A stretch of DNA of 64,000 nucleotides from Cordia subcordata (lineage: Eukaryota > Streptophyta > Magnoliopsida > Boraginales > Cordiaceae), in the NCBI GenBank assembly GCA_028554755.1, contig JAPTOF010000024.1, positions 6,153,001 to 6,217,000 on the forward strand, written 5' to 3'. Both the position numbers and the translations under genes were made by a program. The notes under the pieces are model-generated. The model was not told where the DNA came from, ran no database searches, and was given only the letters and a program-made list of their open reading frames with translations. Numbering within the stretch: the stretch's first letter is position 1; each line of letters starts with the position of its first letter. This document shows, piece by piece, positions 1-11,481 of this stretch.

Positions 1-1139
1 CAATGAGCTTTTTGACTTTGTAATCTGCAAGAGAAAATTAATTAAGCACAAGAATCACATTTAAATTCATAGTTCTTGCACACGCGCATTGCTATATTTA
101 TATGTCATAATTTGACGTGCAATTCTAGATGGTACATGCGTGAACCCAAATATGGTAGATTACCACTTGCTCTTGTATTTGAACATTTGAGAGTATTAGG
201 CACCACACCTTAAAGGACAAAATTTTTGCACTCTTTTGAGTAGCTAAATTTACAGTTGATATTATAACGTTCAACTCTTACAATTTACCAATATGGTTGA
301 AATTTTGGCAGTAACTTCAATAAAGTTAAGTCTTCTTATATTTTAGTTTTAATTTTAAGAAGATTTTTTGTTTGGGCCGAATAATTTTGTTTTATTTGTA
401 TCTAAAGGCTTAATGTTGGCATGCTATACGTTACCAATAGAAACAGATATATATATGTATAGCTTCCAGTTCGATGAATGCTACAAGAATAACCCTTGTG
501 GAAATCTAATGTTGGCATTTCTGGACTATTTTACATTTAACAAGGCTATTTGTAGCATGATACCAATGTTATGCATTTTTGACAACTTTATTTCTTGGCA
601 AGTTTGCATAACTATCCCTATTTATTAATATAGCCAATAGCAATTGTATGTATATTATGAGTTCAATTAACATTTTTTGAAGCATACAATATCTTGACCA
701 ATTTTGTTCAAGTATTATCAATGGCTTATGAAAGGATGCTTGGGATGGTAATGTTCTTCAATAATGTTTATAATCAGTCACTCTGGAGATAAGTGAACAA
801 GTAAGTTATACTCTTTTCAAGCTACTTATCTATGTCTGCATTTGACATGTAAATTTCATGGGTTATAAGCCAATCATTTGTAGTATATCTCATAGTATCA
901 TTACTATATCTACACATATGCCCAACTCAAGATTTATTTTGATTTGTTTATATATATGATGTTCATATATTAGTTTTTACTGGACTTTTATGTTTCTAAA
1001 GATTTGTTTTAAGGGTTAATAGTAACGGTATTATGCATGAAAATAATTTGTCCTAGTTAAATAATTGATGATTGATATCCATGGTTGCGCTGAAGCAAAC
1101 CTCTATATTAATTTATAAATTATTTGATAAGGATTCTGG
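1..1139. other. AT-rich sequence without a recognisable gene
   Basis: No reading frame here resembles a known protein and no LTR end is visible. It may belong to the same large element as the next segment, whose left LTR lies outside the window or is lost. I see nothing else in it. Confidence 0.5.
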
Positions 1140-4100
1140 GATGCATGCTTCTTTAGATTAGTATATTCAATTACCAGACCGAAGGGTATACCTGTATAGT
1201 ATTAATTTAAGAGAAGTGGGAATAGGCAGTGAGGGTGTTTGCTCTTTTGACTTTAAATGGATTTATCTACCCGAAAGGGATAAATCTGTTTAAAGTTGTC
1301 TCACTGTTGCACTTGAGTGGGAGGTTCATATCGTATGTTGTATATTCTGCCCGAAAGGGAATATGCAATGACATACTTTGAACTCTCATGAGAATGTTGC
1401 TATTACGGTTCATTATAGATATTAGTTATGTTATAATGTTATATTAATATTACAATTAGCAACATTCCTTGAATGATCTATTTGTTCAGATCTTCTTTGG
1501 CGATAATTATTTTTATCTTTTTTTTTTGGACTATTTTGAATTTTCAATCAAGTTTTTTTATTATAAGCTGGTCTAGTTTCTTCCAACCTATTAAGAAAAT
1601 TGAGATTATAACGTATATAAAGTCAAGTGATGTTCTATTCATGTTAGAAGTGTTTTTCACTTTCTGTATAGCACGTATCAAGATATTATCTAATTCTATT
1701 TATGGAATTATCGAGTTTTTCCCCATATAAAAAATATAAAGTTTATTAAATTTATTTAATCTCTATTTTGTGTGTGTTTCAATGATCATTTAATTTACTT
1801 TAAAGTGTAGCAAGTACTTTTCAAGATTAGAAATTAATTTATACGACCTTTCAAGTCATGATAGAATAATTTAAAAGATAGCAAATTAGTTTTTTGTGAA
1901 CTTGCTATTTTTGAGTTTATCATCACTTAAAATTACTACTTGAAGTTTAATATATCAATATCATTATATTGTTCTACTTACTTGCAAATGTTGCTTAAGT
2001 TTGACTTTTACAATGATTAAGTGAAGTTTGATTGGACTATACTCTCTCACATTAAAGCTGAATATTTGGGGTAACTTTTGTCAAGTTAAATTAATGCATA
2101 CATGATACTTTTCTAGTTTACTTGGAGGCACTCCATGTTATAAAGTAAATGTATGTTGATATGAGGTTTTAAAGTTGTCCTAGTTGATGTATTCGTAATT
2201 TATCAATTAAGGTTTGAAAGACTCAATAAGGATTCTACGACATCTTTTATTCTAGTTAGACTATTTTCTGGATCATGTGAGATAATTTTGCCGAAGCGGG
2301 TTATCTATCGTGGTTCGTAAATTTATCTAATAAGGATTCTAGAATAGTTTATCTCTTAAAGTTATAGTTCACAATTATTTTTCTGAAGGAGGTAATTGTG
2401 AGTTTTAACTTCTGTGGAAGCATAAGTGAATGGCAAGGATATCAAAATTATTATGTCATAATTAATCTTCATGCCTGAAAGTGTTAGATTTCTTTGAAAT
2501 CAGTTTTATTATTCACTTATGTGAGACTCTAATATATTAATATCATATATATCTTGAGAGTGTTTATGTGATTTATTGGTCTGGAATGTAGGAAGTTCTT
2601 CTTAATCGACAATTCAAGTGGTATATTTCATGACCTATGTATTCTTTTTGTATCTAATAATAAAGTTTGAGTTGTGATTCAAGGTTGTGATTATTTCACG
2701 TTATTTGTGAATAAGGTAGTTTGGGTAAAATTATGATTCCTTGCTTCCGAAATTTTGACTTTTATACATCTTTGTATGATTGTACTGGAGTAATAAATGA
2801 TGACTTTTGCATGTTGCTTTAAACCCAGTCAAACCGTGATTTTATCGTGATACTTGCATGGAATGGAAAGGTGTATTGTCTTCGTGTATACTATTTGTTA
2901 GGGGCAGTGAATCTAATGAATATAAATATAGATGTATTTCCAAAGTGTATAAGAAGTATCCTAGTGTAAAGGCTATTTTAAGTTTTAAATTAGCAATTTT
3001 GATTTTTGGATCTATGTGGTTACTTTAAGAATATGAAAGAAAGATAAGGCTTGAATCATACCTCATATATTGACTATTAAAAGTAAGTTATTGTGTATTT
3101 GATAGTCAAGGAATAGAGTGGTCATATTATTTAAATTTAGTGAAGAAGGTATTATTGTGGAACCTTTCCATGATAAAATATTATAGGTTAATGACCTATT
3201 CTAGTTGTGCATCATTTCAACTTTAAACACTCTAAAAAAAGATAAATACAGTTATCATATGAAGGTTGTTTCTTTTGACATACAAGTTTTAAGAAATAAA
3301 ATGTAAAGCAAATTAAGTGAACATGAAAGTCATTGGGAGTATTGTTTTTCATATAATTATGTGCCTTCTCATGTGAGAATGTGTTTGTTGTTTAAGAAGG
3401 CAATAAGGTTTCATGCTCAAAACATATATTGTAGTTTCAGCATGAGAATGATGCATGTATCTCAGTTAAGTATTTGAGATAGACCAGTGTAAAGTTTGTT
3501 GCCGTCTAAAGTCAAGCAAATAAAGATTCAAGGTTTATAAAATTACTATAATGTTTTGAAAGAAATTGGTCTATGAGATTTTCTTAAATTTGAGATGTTT
3601 ATATAATGCACTCACTAGAGTACCTCTTCTACATAAGTTGGAAATCCAATAATTTTAAAGTTTATGAGTGCGATTAGAGTGGTTCCTTAATGGTTGTTAT
3701 GCCACTAACTAAAGGGGTTTCATTAAGCATGCAAATGCTTATCATTTGATGTACTTGATTAGTAGGAGCAGTATTTGCGTGTATGAGAGTGTTGGATATG
3801 GTTGCAAGTTTTGTATATGGTGGTTTTAAAATTTCCAACTTATATAGGAAAGTTTCTAATATGAGATTTTGGCATTGGTTGTGTTTCAATGACATTGTTG
3901 TTTCATGCTTACTTGTGTGACTTGAATATTGATGGCAAATAAAGGAATGAATTTATAAAAGTTATTGCCATAAAAGTATATAAAGTGTCATTTTATGCTT
4001 AGGATATATTTGTACAAGTGTAAGCAGGTTATATGCTCAGATTAAAGTGTACAAGATATGATGTTTTCCATATACCTTAGGGAACTTCTTATGAAGCTTG

Positions 4101-4724
4101 GCAAATGCTACATTGGGGTATTGTAAATTGAAGGAATATAGTGTATATATGCAGTTATTTTTCAATGATTTATAATATTCCTTTTGTTCCCATTATATTC
4201 AGTGAGTGATCACTATTTGTGAGTATGCAGATAAAGTTCATGTGAGCTCACACAGGCATAAAAGTTCATATCTCGAGATATACAGTTAAAGGCTTCTTTA
4301 ATGAAGTGGCTTTGGTTTAGAAGCATTAAAGGGGATTTTGTGCCATTAAAGGTTTAAAGTTTCTTTGGAAACATAAAGGGGATCTTATCCCGTATAGGGT
4401 CTTTATGATTATAAAGTGGCCAATTGTGGAAATTGCAATGTTCATCGTTATAGTTGGATCACATGTGCCAATACCACACTACACTCGATCACACCATAGA
4501 ATCCATGTCGATGAGGCATTAGTGTTTATGATCATAGAAGTCGTATGCCGATAAATGATATGCCGACTGCTATGCTTCGATATGAATGTCCTTGTTAGAC
4601 TAGATTTTGTATTGAGACATTTTTTTTATGTGGCCACTAAAGTTGTGTTCAACCTGAGAGTTTTTTTTTGCGAAATGTAAATTTTTTTAATGTAAAACCA
4701 ATCAGTGTTGCCCAAGTGGAAGAC
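1140..4724 (+). mobile_element. Non-coding, hairpin-rich internal domain of a probable large LTR element (LARD-like)
   Basis: No gag or pol similarity is visible in any frame over about 3.6 kb, yet the segment runs directly into a purine-rich tract (CCCAAGTGGAAGAC, 4711-4724) and a well-formed LTR, as the internal region of an LTR retrotransposon would. It is packed with inverted repeats. Two hairpins carry the same CCCGAAAGGG apex (about 1268-1279 and 1350-1359); others lie at 1392-1467, 1878-1908, 2281-2305, 2370-2400, 2421-2521, 3362-3402 and 4372-4407. The phrase TAAGGATTCT recurs near 1128, 2228 and 2331. Plant LARDs are non-autonomous elements with long non-coding interiors, so that class is the best fit. 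The left boundary is unknown and the strand is inferred from the LTR. Confidence 0.5.
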
Positions 4725-5213
4725 TGTTAGAATTTTTTATTAAAATTGTGGGTTACCACTGATTGAGATATTTTATGTTTTTGAAAAACGGGTTGAGGTT
4801 GACCGGTAAAGCCCAAAGTATTATTTATTGTGATTTGTTCCAGTTGGGCCATGGTCGTTCTCATGAATATTATTATTTTAGTAGTGTGATATACAAGGTG
4901 TAGAGCCTTCTTAAAATTTAGGGGGCCTAATAAAGTTTTTAAGATTAGACCCTCTCTCCCGCCAGAGTACTAGTAGTTTATAAATAGGTTATTAGAGTTG
5001 ACTTACCCCATTGATAGCACCATACAGAAGTTGGAGAGGAAGAGGTGGCCCCTAGTCTAAACGTGCTTACCACAACACGCTGCTCAAGTTTTTTATCAAA
5101 GATTATTGTAAGAAGGCTTTTAATGGCACATTCAAGGAACGCCTCAAATTTATTTATTTAATTTATTATAGTAGTGTTTTATTTTCTGGTATTAAATCTA
5201 ATAATTTCTAACA
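4725..5213 (+). repeat. 3' LTR with TGTTAGAA/TTCTAACA termini
   Basis: The 489-bp segment starts TGTTAGAATT just after a polypurine tract and ends AATTTCTAACA, giving 8-bp perfect terminal inverted repeats with TG...CA ends, the standard LTR signature. A related LTR 3' part ends at 26543 and shares the CACAACACGCT stretch and the terminal CTAACA. No partner 5' LTR is in the window, so the target duplication cannot be tested; the right flank begins TCGTC. Confidence 0.75.
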
Positions 5214-5822
5214 TCGTCATGATGGGTATGTTCTTTTCTTTGTTTCCCTTAGTCTTTCTTGCAGATTTAATCCGTAGAACTTGTTTGGTATACATGCCAA
5301 GTATTGCTCATCATACAATAAAAGCCGAATTTTTTCAATGCAGTAGTATGTCGGGTAGGCTCATTACTCTTTACGTGAAGTAGAGTTAAACTTAGGAATC
5401 GTCATTGTGTTGATGCTGTACACTTTCTTTTGCTTCAGTTCTACTATTCCCAGGGAATTTATGTTGAAGCTGAAATATATGCCATATAGATTCAAACTTG
5501 TTTTTGGATTAAAATTAACTTTCACTTCTATGGCATCATCATAAACCTTTGTACCCCTAACAGTTCTCCTTTCCCACACCAATCTAATAAATGACTTCTA
5601 TTATGTATACATATGGTTAACTCCCTCTACATGCATGTTTTTAATACATGGTAAATGATAGGAAATTGAGTTTCCAAGTTCCTTCATATTTCATGTACCA
5701 CCTCTGGAGAAATGGCATATCAGACGCAGGCAATTGCTTTATTGAGGTTTGTTACAGTCTTCTTGTACTTTAGTACACAGTCATGCAGTATAAGCTATCA
5801 AATGCATTCTTCACTTCCTTGA
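5214..5822. other. Intergenic or intronic sequence between LTR and Rab exon
   Basis: There is no recognisable domain. An open frame on the minus strand (5364-5582, 72 residues) has no family I know and no supporting context. If the Rab gene once had a complete 5' half, this would be intron, but its first two exons (P-loop and switch regions) are not seen here or further left. Confidence 0.4.
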
Positions 5823-6210
5823 GCTACATTGTGAGAAACATTTACAAATCTTTCTAACATATGGGTTAGAGAAATTGACCTTTACTTAACAAATCAAGAT
5901 TGCATCAAGATGCTTGTAGGAAACAAAGTTGATAAGGTATTTCTTTGAAAGCCGTTTTTGAATTTCTATCTTTTGTGCAAGAGTGGAGACTGGGCTTAAA
6001 AATAAATTGTATGTTGCAAATTTTCTTAATGGTTCCACCTCTGTAATCATCCTATTTGCTATCATGTTTTGGTTAATAAATTGCCTTGTCTTCTGTGCTT
6101 GTTAAAGAGTTATTTCATGAATAACAGCGGACGCTCAGAAATGTCAGGGTGAATCTCTATCTTATTGTTTGTTATTACAGGAAAGTGAGAGGGTTATCAG
6201 CAAAAAGGAA

Positions 6211-6215
6211 GGAAT
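6211..6215 (+). repeat. Target site duplication GGAAT, left copy
   Basis: GGAAT directly precedes the TGTTGG terminus of the copia element and is repeated at 12813-12817 just after its other terminus. Removing the element plus one copy restores the Rab frame, which confirms the boundaries. Confidence 0.9.
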
Positions 6216-6947
6216 TGTTGGAAAATGTAGTCTAACAAAAAAATAAAAAACAACTATAGAACAAGTGCAAAAATAATCTAGCAATATCAATAGTAGCTTG
6301 AGGCGTGTTATGAACACTGTCCTTAAAGATATTTCGCCCGACTATAAATGTATCCCCTAGGATTCAACAAGCTCTTCTAGTTTTGAACTAGGATCAGGAA
6401 CAACAAAAGAAAATTTAATATGATGCACCCAACATAGAAAACGAAATATTTTAAACAGAGCAGAGAAGAAGGATTTTCTGAGTTGTGTTTAACATGGAGA
6501 ATGGAGGGCTATTTATAGGATTCAAGCTCAATAAACTAGCTCGAAAATGTGAGAAATATCTAGTCTTCAATAGCTAAAAGAGAAAAATAAGCAGTTGCAG
6601 CTATAGTTTTAGGCACATATGTTTACTTGTTCAAAAGATGAAATTCCAGGAGCAAAATTCGAACTATTCTGGTAAGGCTAAAAAAATATAAGCTATCTTC
6701 TGAAAAGCAAAATAATAAATTTCAAAAAGTAGCTTAGACTAGGCCTCATGTATATCTTGCGCGTAGGGGGGGGCAAATCCACCAATTTAAACTAAGGGCC
6801 CAAGTTTCATACGCACGAGCCAATTCCCTCAATCCATCTTTCACAAGCCCACTACAGTGTGAACTAATACAAGGTGAGAAAAGGTTTATCATTTTTCCAA
6901 TATGGGAAGTAAAGTATTCTTTTGAGATACAAACAAAACAACCAACA
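6216..6947 (-). repeat. Copia 3' LTR (short form)
   Basis: It starts TGTTGGAAAATG and ends CCAACA in + coordinates and contains a single copy of the roughly 115-bp block that is repeated about six times in the other LTR. On the minus strand it follows the polypurine tract. At 732 bp it is about 600 bp shorter than its partner. Confidence 0.9.
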
Positions 6948-7519
6948 ATCTCCCACATATCTCAAAAGAATTAGAAGAAAGAAGAAAACGACTTTGCTGG
7001 GTTTATATCATTGAGTATAATGCGTCGTATTTGGTGTCTTTTAGACTATGAACCAGACCTAGATAGAATAAGATATAACTTATAGAATAATTGGTGAAGC
7101 CTTTAGCTTCTATGAACCAAGAATTCTTGTTATAAGTTAAGATTCTTATCTATCACATTATCCCCCACAATTTGCTGTTCATCGCAGTTTTACGCTAATA
7201 GGCCATGCGCGTGCCTGGTTATTCATGAGTGCTCTAGAAATTTTGCCATAAATTTCATAGGAGCGACCCCACTCCACACTCATATAGATCAATCCATCAA
7301 ATGTATTCTGCGATTAATACACCACTTATAAAGGATATGGATTTGATTAAGAGTATAGCTCAACCTCACTTTATTTGTAGTTCTGCACTATTCACACCAT
7401 AGGAGGGACAAAAATTTAAAAGTGCTTAATATATCAACAAATGACTTGTTATTACCCATATGAACCTAATTCATGGGATCGCCAATCACATAGGTTGGGT
7501 TACCATCATTGTTGAGATC

Positions 7520-9314
7520 TCAAATTGGTTGTAGTCTCATTCCCCTCGATGTTTCACTAATTAGTTTTCTTCCCAAAGGTTTAGTCAGAGGATCAGCCAA
7601 ATTCATCTCTGACTTCACATAATCTATGGAAATAATTCCATCTCTAAGCAGCTCCTTTATCACATATGTCTCAAATGTATGTGTCTATTTTTCCCATTAA
7701 AGGTTTTGTTTTTCGCAAGAGCTATTGCGGCTTGGAAATCACAATGCATATACACAGAAGGTGTTGGTTTTATTCCCAACGGAATACTTGCCAAGAAATT
7801 TCTCAGCCACTCAGCCTTATTACCAGCCAACTCTAATGCCACAAACTCAAATTCCATAGTTGACGTTGCAATTATGGTTTGTTTGGCTGATTTCCAAGAT
7901 ATTGCACCCCCACCAAGGGTGAACACATAGCCACTAGTGGATTTTGTCTCATATGAATCAGAGATCTAGTTAGCATCACTGTATCCTTTTAACACAACGG
8001 GAAATCCACTATATTTAATACCATGGTTCATGATACCTCTAAAAAATTTCAATACTCTTACTAATGCATTCCAATTATCATGATTTGGATTATGAGTATA
8101 GATATTCAATCTACACATAGCATAAACTATATTAGGTCTAGTAAAGTTCATTAAATGCATTAGACTCCCAATAATTTGAGCATATGTATTTTGAGAGACA
8201 GCATCTCCTTTATTCTTTTTCAATTGGCTATTAGCATCATAAGAAGTGCGTACAGGTACCACATCAAAATTATTAAACCTTTTAAGAACTTTCTCCACAT
8301 AATGCCCTTGATTTAACATTATACCACTATCATTTCGTATGATTTTTTTATGCCTAAGATGACACTAGTCTCTCCTATGTCTTTCATATCAAAATTAGAA
8401 GACAAAAAAGTTTTAGTTCTTTGTATTATACCAAGGCTAGAACCAAAGATAAGCATGTCATCCACATAAAAGCATATAATCACACAATCACCATTATCAA
8501 GTTTTGTATAAACACATTTATCTACCTCCACAAATGAAAAGCCATCACACAACAAAACTTGATCAAATTTCTCATGCCATTGTTTAGGTGCTTGCTTTAG
8601 ACCATATGACGACTTTAGTAGTTTACAAACTTTATTTTCTTGTTCGACAACCACACAACCTTCAGGTTGCTCCATATAAATTTCTTCTTCTAAATCACCA
8701 TTTAAAAATGCAATTTTAACATCCATTTGATGGATAAAAAGATTATGGATAGAAGCCAAAGCAATTAAAATCCAAATAGAGGAAATCCTAGTTACAAGAG
8801 TATATGTATCAAAGTAATCAATATTTTGTTTTTGAGTAAAGCCTTTTGCAATAAGTCTTGCTTTATATCTATCAATAGAACCATCAGGATTTAATTTCCT
8901 TTTAAAAATCCATTTGCAACAAATAGGTTTAGCTCCTGGAGGTAAATCCACTAATTTCCAAGTTTTATTTCGTAATATTGAATTTATTTGAATTTTTATG
9001 GCTTCTTTCCAAAATGGTGCACTAGAATAAGAAATTGCATCAGAAAAAGTTAAAGGATCATCCTCTACAAGAAAAGTATAAAAGTTGTTACCAAAAGAAT
9101 TTTCTTTTCTTGGTCTCTTGCTCCTTCTCAAATTGTCATTTTCAAAATCTTTTTGAATAACAGATGCACGAGAAATATTATCAGTTTTCAAAGGAAAGAT
9201 GTTCTCAAAGAATTCAGCATTTTTTGTTTCAACAATGGTATTGCATTCAATCACATCATTTTTTATTACAAGAAATCTATAAGCAACACTATTGTTAGCA
9301 TACCCAATGAACAT
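7520..9314 (-). pseudogene. Copia reverse transcriptase-RNase H, broken
   Basis: The reverse transcriptase frame (9314-8319) shows WKEAIKIQINSI, CCKWIFKRKLNPDGS, KARLIAKGFTQ, FLNGDLEEEIYMEQPEG, SYGLKQAPKQWH and the catalytic FYVDDM box. It continues in other frames through YAQIIGSLMHLM (8319-7966) and the RNase H part (7926-7660), then ends with LADPLTKPL at about 7540. The breaks visible are a frame change near 8319, a TAG near 7965 inside the RNase H start, and a frameshift after RHIHLRHM near 7660. The family protein is a single polyprotein chain, so this copy is non-functional. Confidence 0.92.
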
Positions 9315-9382
9315 GCAATCAGATGTTTTAGATCCTATCTTTCTTTTCTTAGGATCAGTAACATAACCTTAACAAGACACCC

Positions 9383-10525
9383 CTATACTTTCAAATATTT
9401 TAAATTGGGAGCATAACCTTTGCATAACTCATATGGGGTTATTCCAGTTTTCTTATATGGTATTCTATTTTGTAAATGACATGTAGGCAAAATAGCTTCA
9501 CCCCAAAGATTATCAAGTGCATTAGAACTAACAAGTATATAGTTCATTATTTCTTTTAAGGTTCTATTTTTCTTTTTAGCTATGCCATTTGACTCAAGTG
9601 AGTAGGGAGGTGTGATCTCATGAATTATTCCTTCCTTTTCACAATATTCCTTTAGCAACTCATATTCACCACCTCTATCTGATCTAACTCTTTTTGTCTT
9701 CTTATTCAACTAATTTTCTACTTCAGATTTATATGTCAGAAACATGTCAAAGGCTTCATCTTTATTTCTCAACAAATATACTTTTGTATATCTAGAAAAG
9801 TCATCTATAAAAGTCACATAATATCTTTTGCCTCCTCTAGTCATAGTTTGTTTTAAGTCTCCTAGATCAGTGTGAATGAGGCTTAGTAACTTAGATTCCC
9901 TAAAAACAGAAGTACAAGTTTTTTTAGTTTGTTTAGATTCAGCACATATTTCACATTTATTCATGCTAGAATAATTGATATTAGAAATAAGACCAATAGA
10001 TTGCATTTTCTTAATATAAGACAAACTAACATTTCCTAATCTAGCATGCCATAAATCACAATAATCAATCAAGTAAGCAGAAGATCCAACATTTTCATTC
10101 ATCACTTGGGAGACATTGAGTACAAATAAACCATGATTACAACATCCCTTGCCCACAAAAACATTATTTTTTGTCAACAAGACCTTATCAGATTCAAAAG
10201 AAACCTTCACTCCAACCTTTACTAACAATCCCACAGAGACCAAATTGGTTCGAATATTAGGAACATGTAACACCTCACTCAATGTCAGAGTTTTACCAAA
10301 TGTGAGTTTGAGAAAAACTTTTCCTTTCCCAAAAACTGGAGTAGTCCTTGAGTCACCAAGATAAACAGATTCTTCTCCCTCGTTTAGTTGGGTGTAAGAC
10401 ACAAAATCATTTTTATTAGCACAAATGTGCCTAGGAGCACCAGAATCTACCATCCAATCTCTTACATTGGCCACAACATTTATTTGAGAAATGACCACAG
10501 CAATAACATCATCTGTTTTAACCAA
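9383..10525 (-). pseudogene. Copia protease-integrase, broken, with catalytic Glu replaced by Lys
   Basis: The protease motif is MVDSGAPRHIC, where the family has DSGATRHI. Next come a gag-pre-integrase region (DLWHARLGNVS), a zinc-finger pair (NKCEICAESK), the first catalytic Asp (HTDLGDL), and, after a stop at about 9710, the second (RSDRGGEY). The position normally reading AERKNRT reads AKKKNRT, so the third acidic residue of the DDE triad is Lys (AAA). The frame then runs to KYLKV. The protein would cut double-stranded targets and join the element DNA; this copy cannot. Confidence 0.92.
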
Positions 10526-10550
10526 ATTTGCATTTGGTTTAGCAGGATTG

Positions 10551-11453
10551 TCATTTCTCCCCTTTCTTTGTCTGCATTAAGGTGCATGGTGTCCAAGTTT
10601 GCCACAAACATAGCAATGATCTTTTTTTCTTTTTGAAGGTTTCATTATTAGTTTTGTGCTTGTAATCAATTTTCTTTTCGTACCTTTTATTTGCCTTTCC
10701 ATGTAACTTGTTGTCTTGAACGAGATTGACTTTTGTGGAGATCTCATTCCCTTTGGCAGCAATGGACTCCTTCCTGTTGGTATCTTCTATAATGATGTGA
10801 GTAACCAAATTAGCAAGGGACAGTGGCTTGTGTTTGTGTTTGAGATTTTGTTTGTAGTCTTTCCAAGATTGAGGCAACTTTTCTATCAGGATACCTACTA
10901 CAAATTCTTCTGGCAGAATAATTTTTTCTGACTTGAGATCATCTATTAGTTTGTGTTACTCATTGATTTGGGCCTTGATGTCTTTGTCTTTGGTCATTTG
11001 CCATTTGTAATAATTACCAATGAAAATATTTTGCTTTCCAACATCTTCGGTCGTGTACTTGGTTATTAAAGATTGTCATATTTCCTTTGCTTCCTTATAG
11101 GAATAATAGACATCAAACAATTCATTAGAAAGAGTGCTAATTATTATATGTCTACATACCTTATTTGCATGAACCCAAAGCTCTAATTGTTTAGATGACG
11201 ACTCATCAGGCTTTGGATCAGTGAGGGCATCAGCTACTCCATGTATGTCGAGGACAGTGTACACGCGCTCCTGCCATCTTTTGAAATTAGCTCCAGCAAA
11301 TACTTCTATTTTGGAGATGTCAGGAAATGGCTTAGCAAAGGTTGTCGCAGTCATGTTAGGGAAGATCGTAATAGCAGGCTGCACTTGTTCAGTTTGTGTT
11401 TGAGAAGGAGTAGTAGTGATCAAGGGTGTGCCATTAGGGCCAATAGACTCCAT
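10551..11453 (-). pseudogene. Copia gag, broken
   Basis: The start at 11453 gives MESIGPNGTPLIT and the capsid-like text FAGANFKRWQERVYTVLD and LWVHANKVCRHIIISTLSNELFD, typical of copia gag. Coding resumes from about 10877 (MPQSWKDYKQNLKHK). The nucleocapsid knuckle CYVCGKLGHHAP is followed by a stop exactly where the final Cys region should continue (about 10577). At least one frameshift and one stop separate the pieces. Confidence 0.9.
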
Positions 11454-11481
11454 TAGTGTATCATAGAAATATCCTTAAGAT

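Noticed and set aside
3674..3895. Minus-strand frame of 73 codons inside the hairpin-rich element
   Set aside because: No resemblance to retroelement proteins, and the sequence is better explained as non-coding.
1140..4724. Retrozyme or viroid-like element with hammerhead ribozyme
   Set aside because: I looked for the CTGATGA...GAAA hammerhead core and did not find it in this segment.
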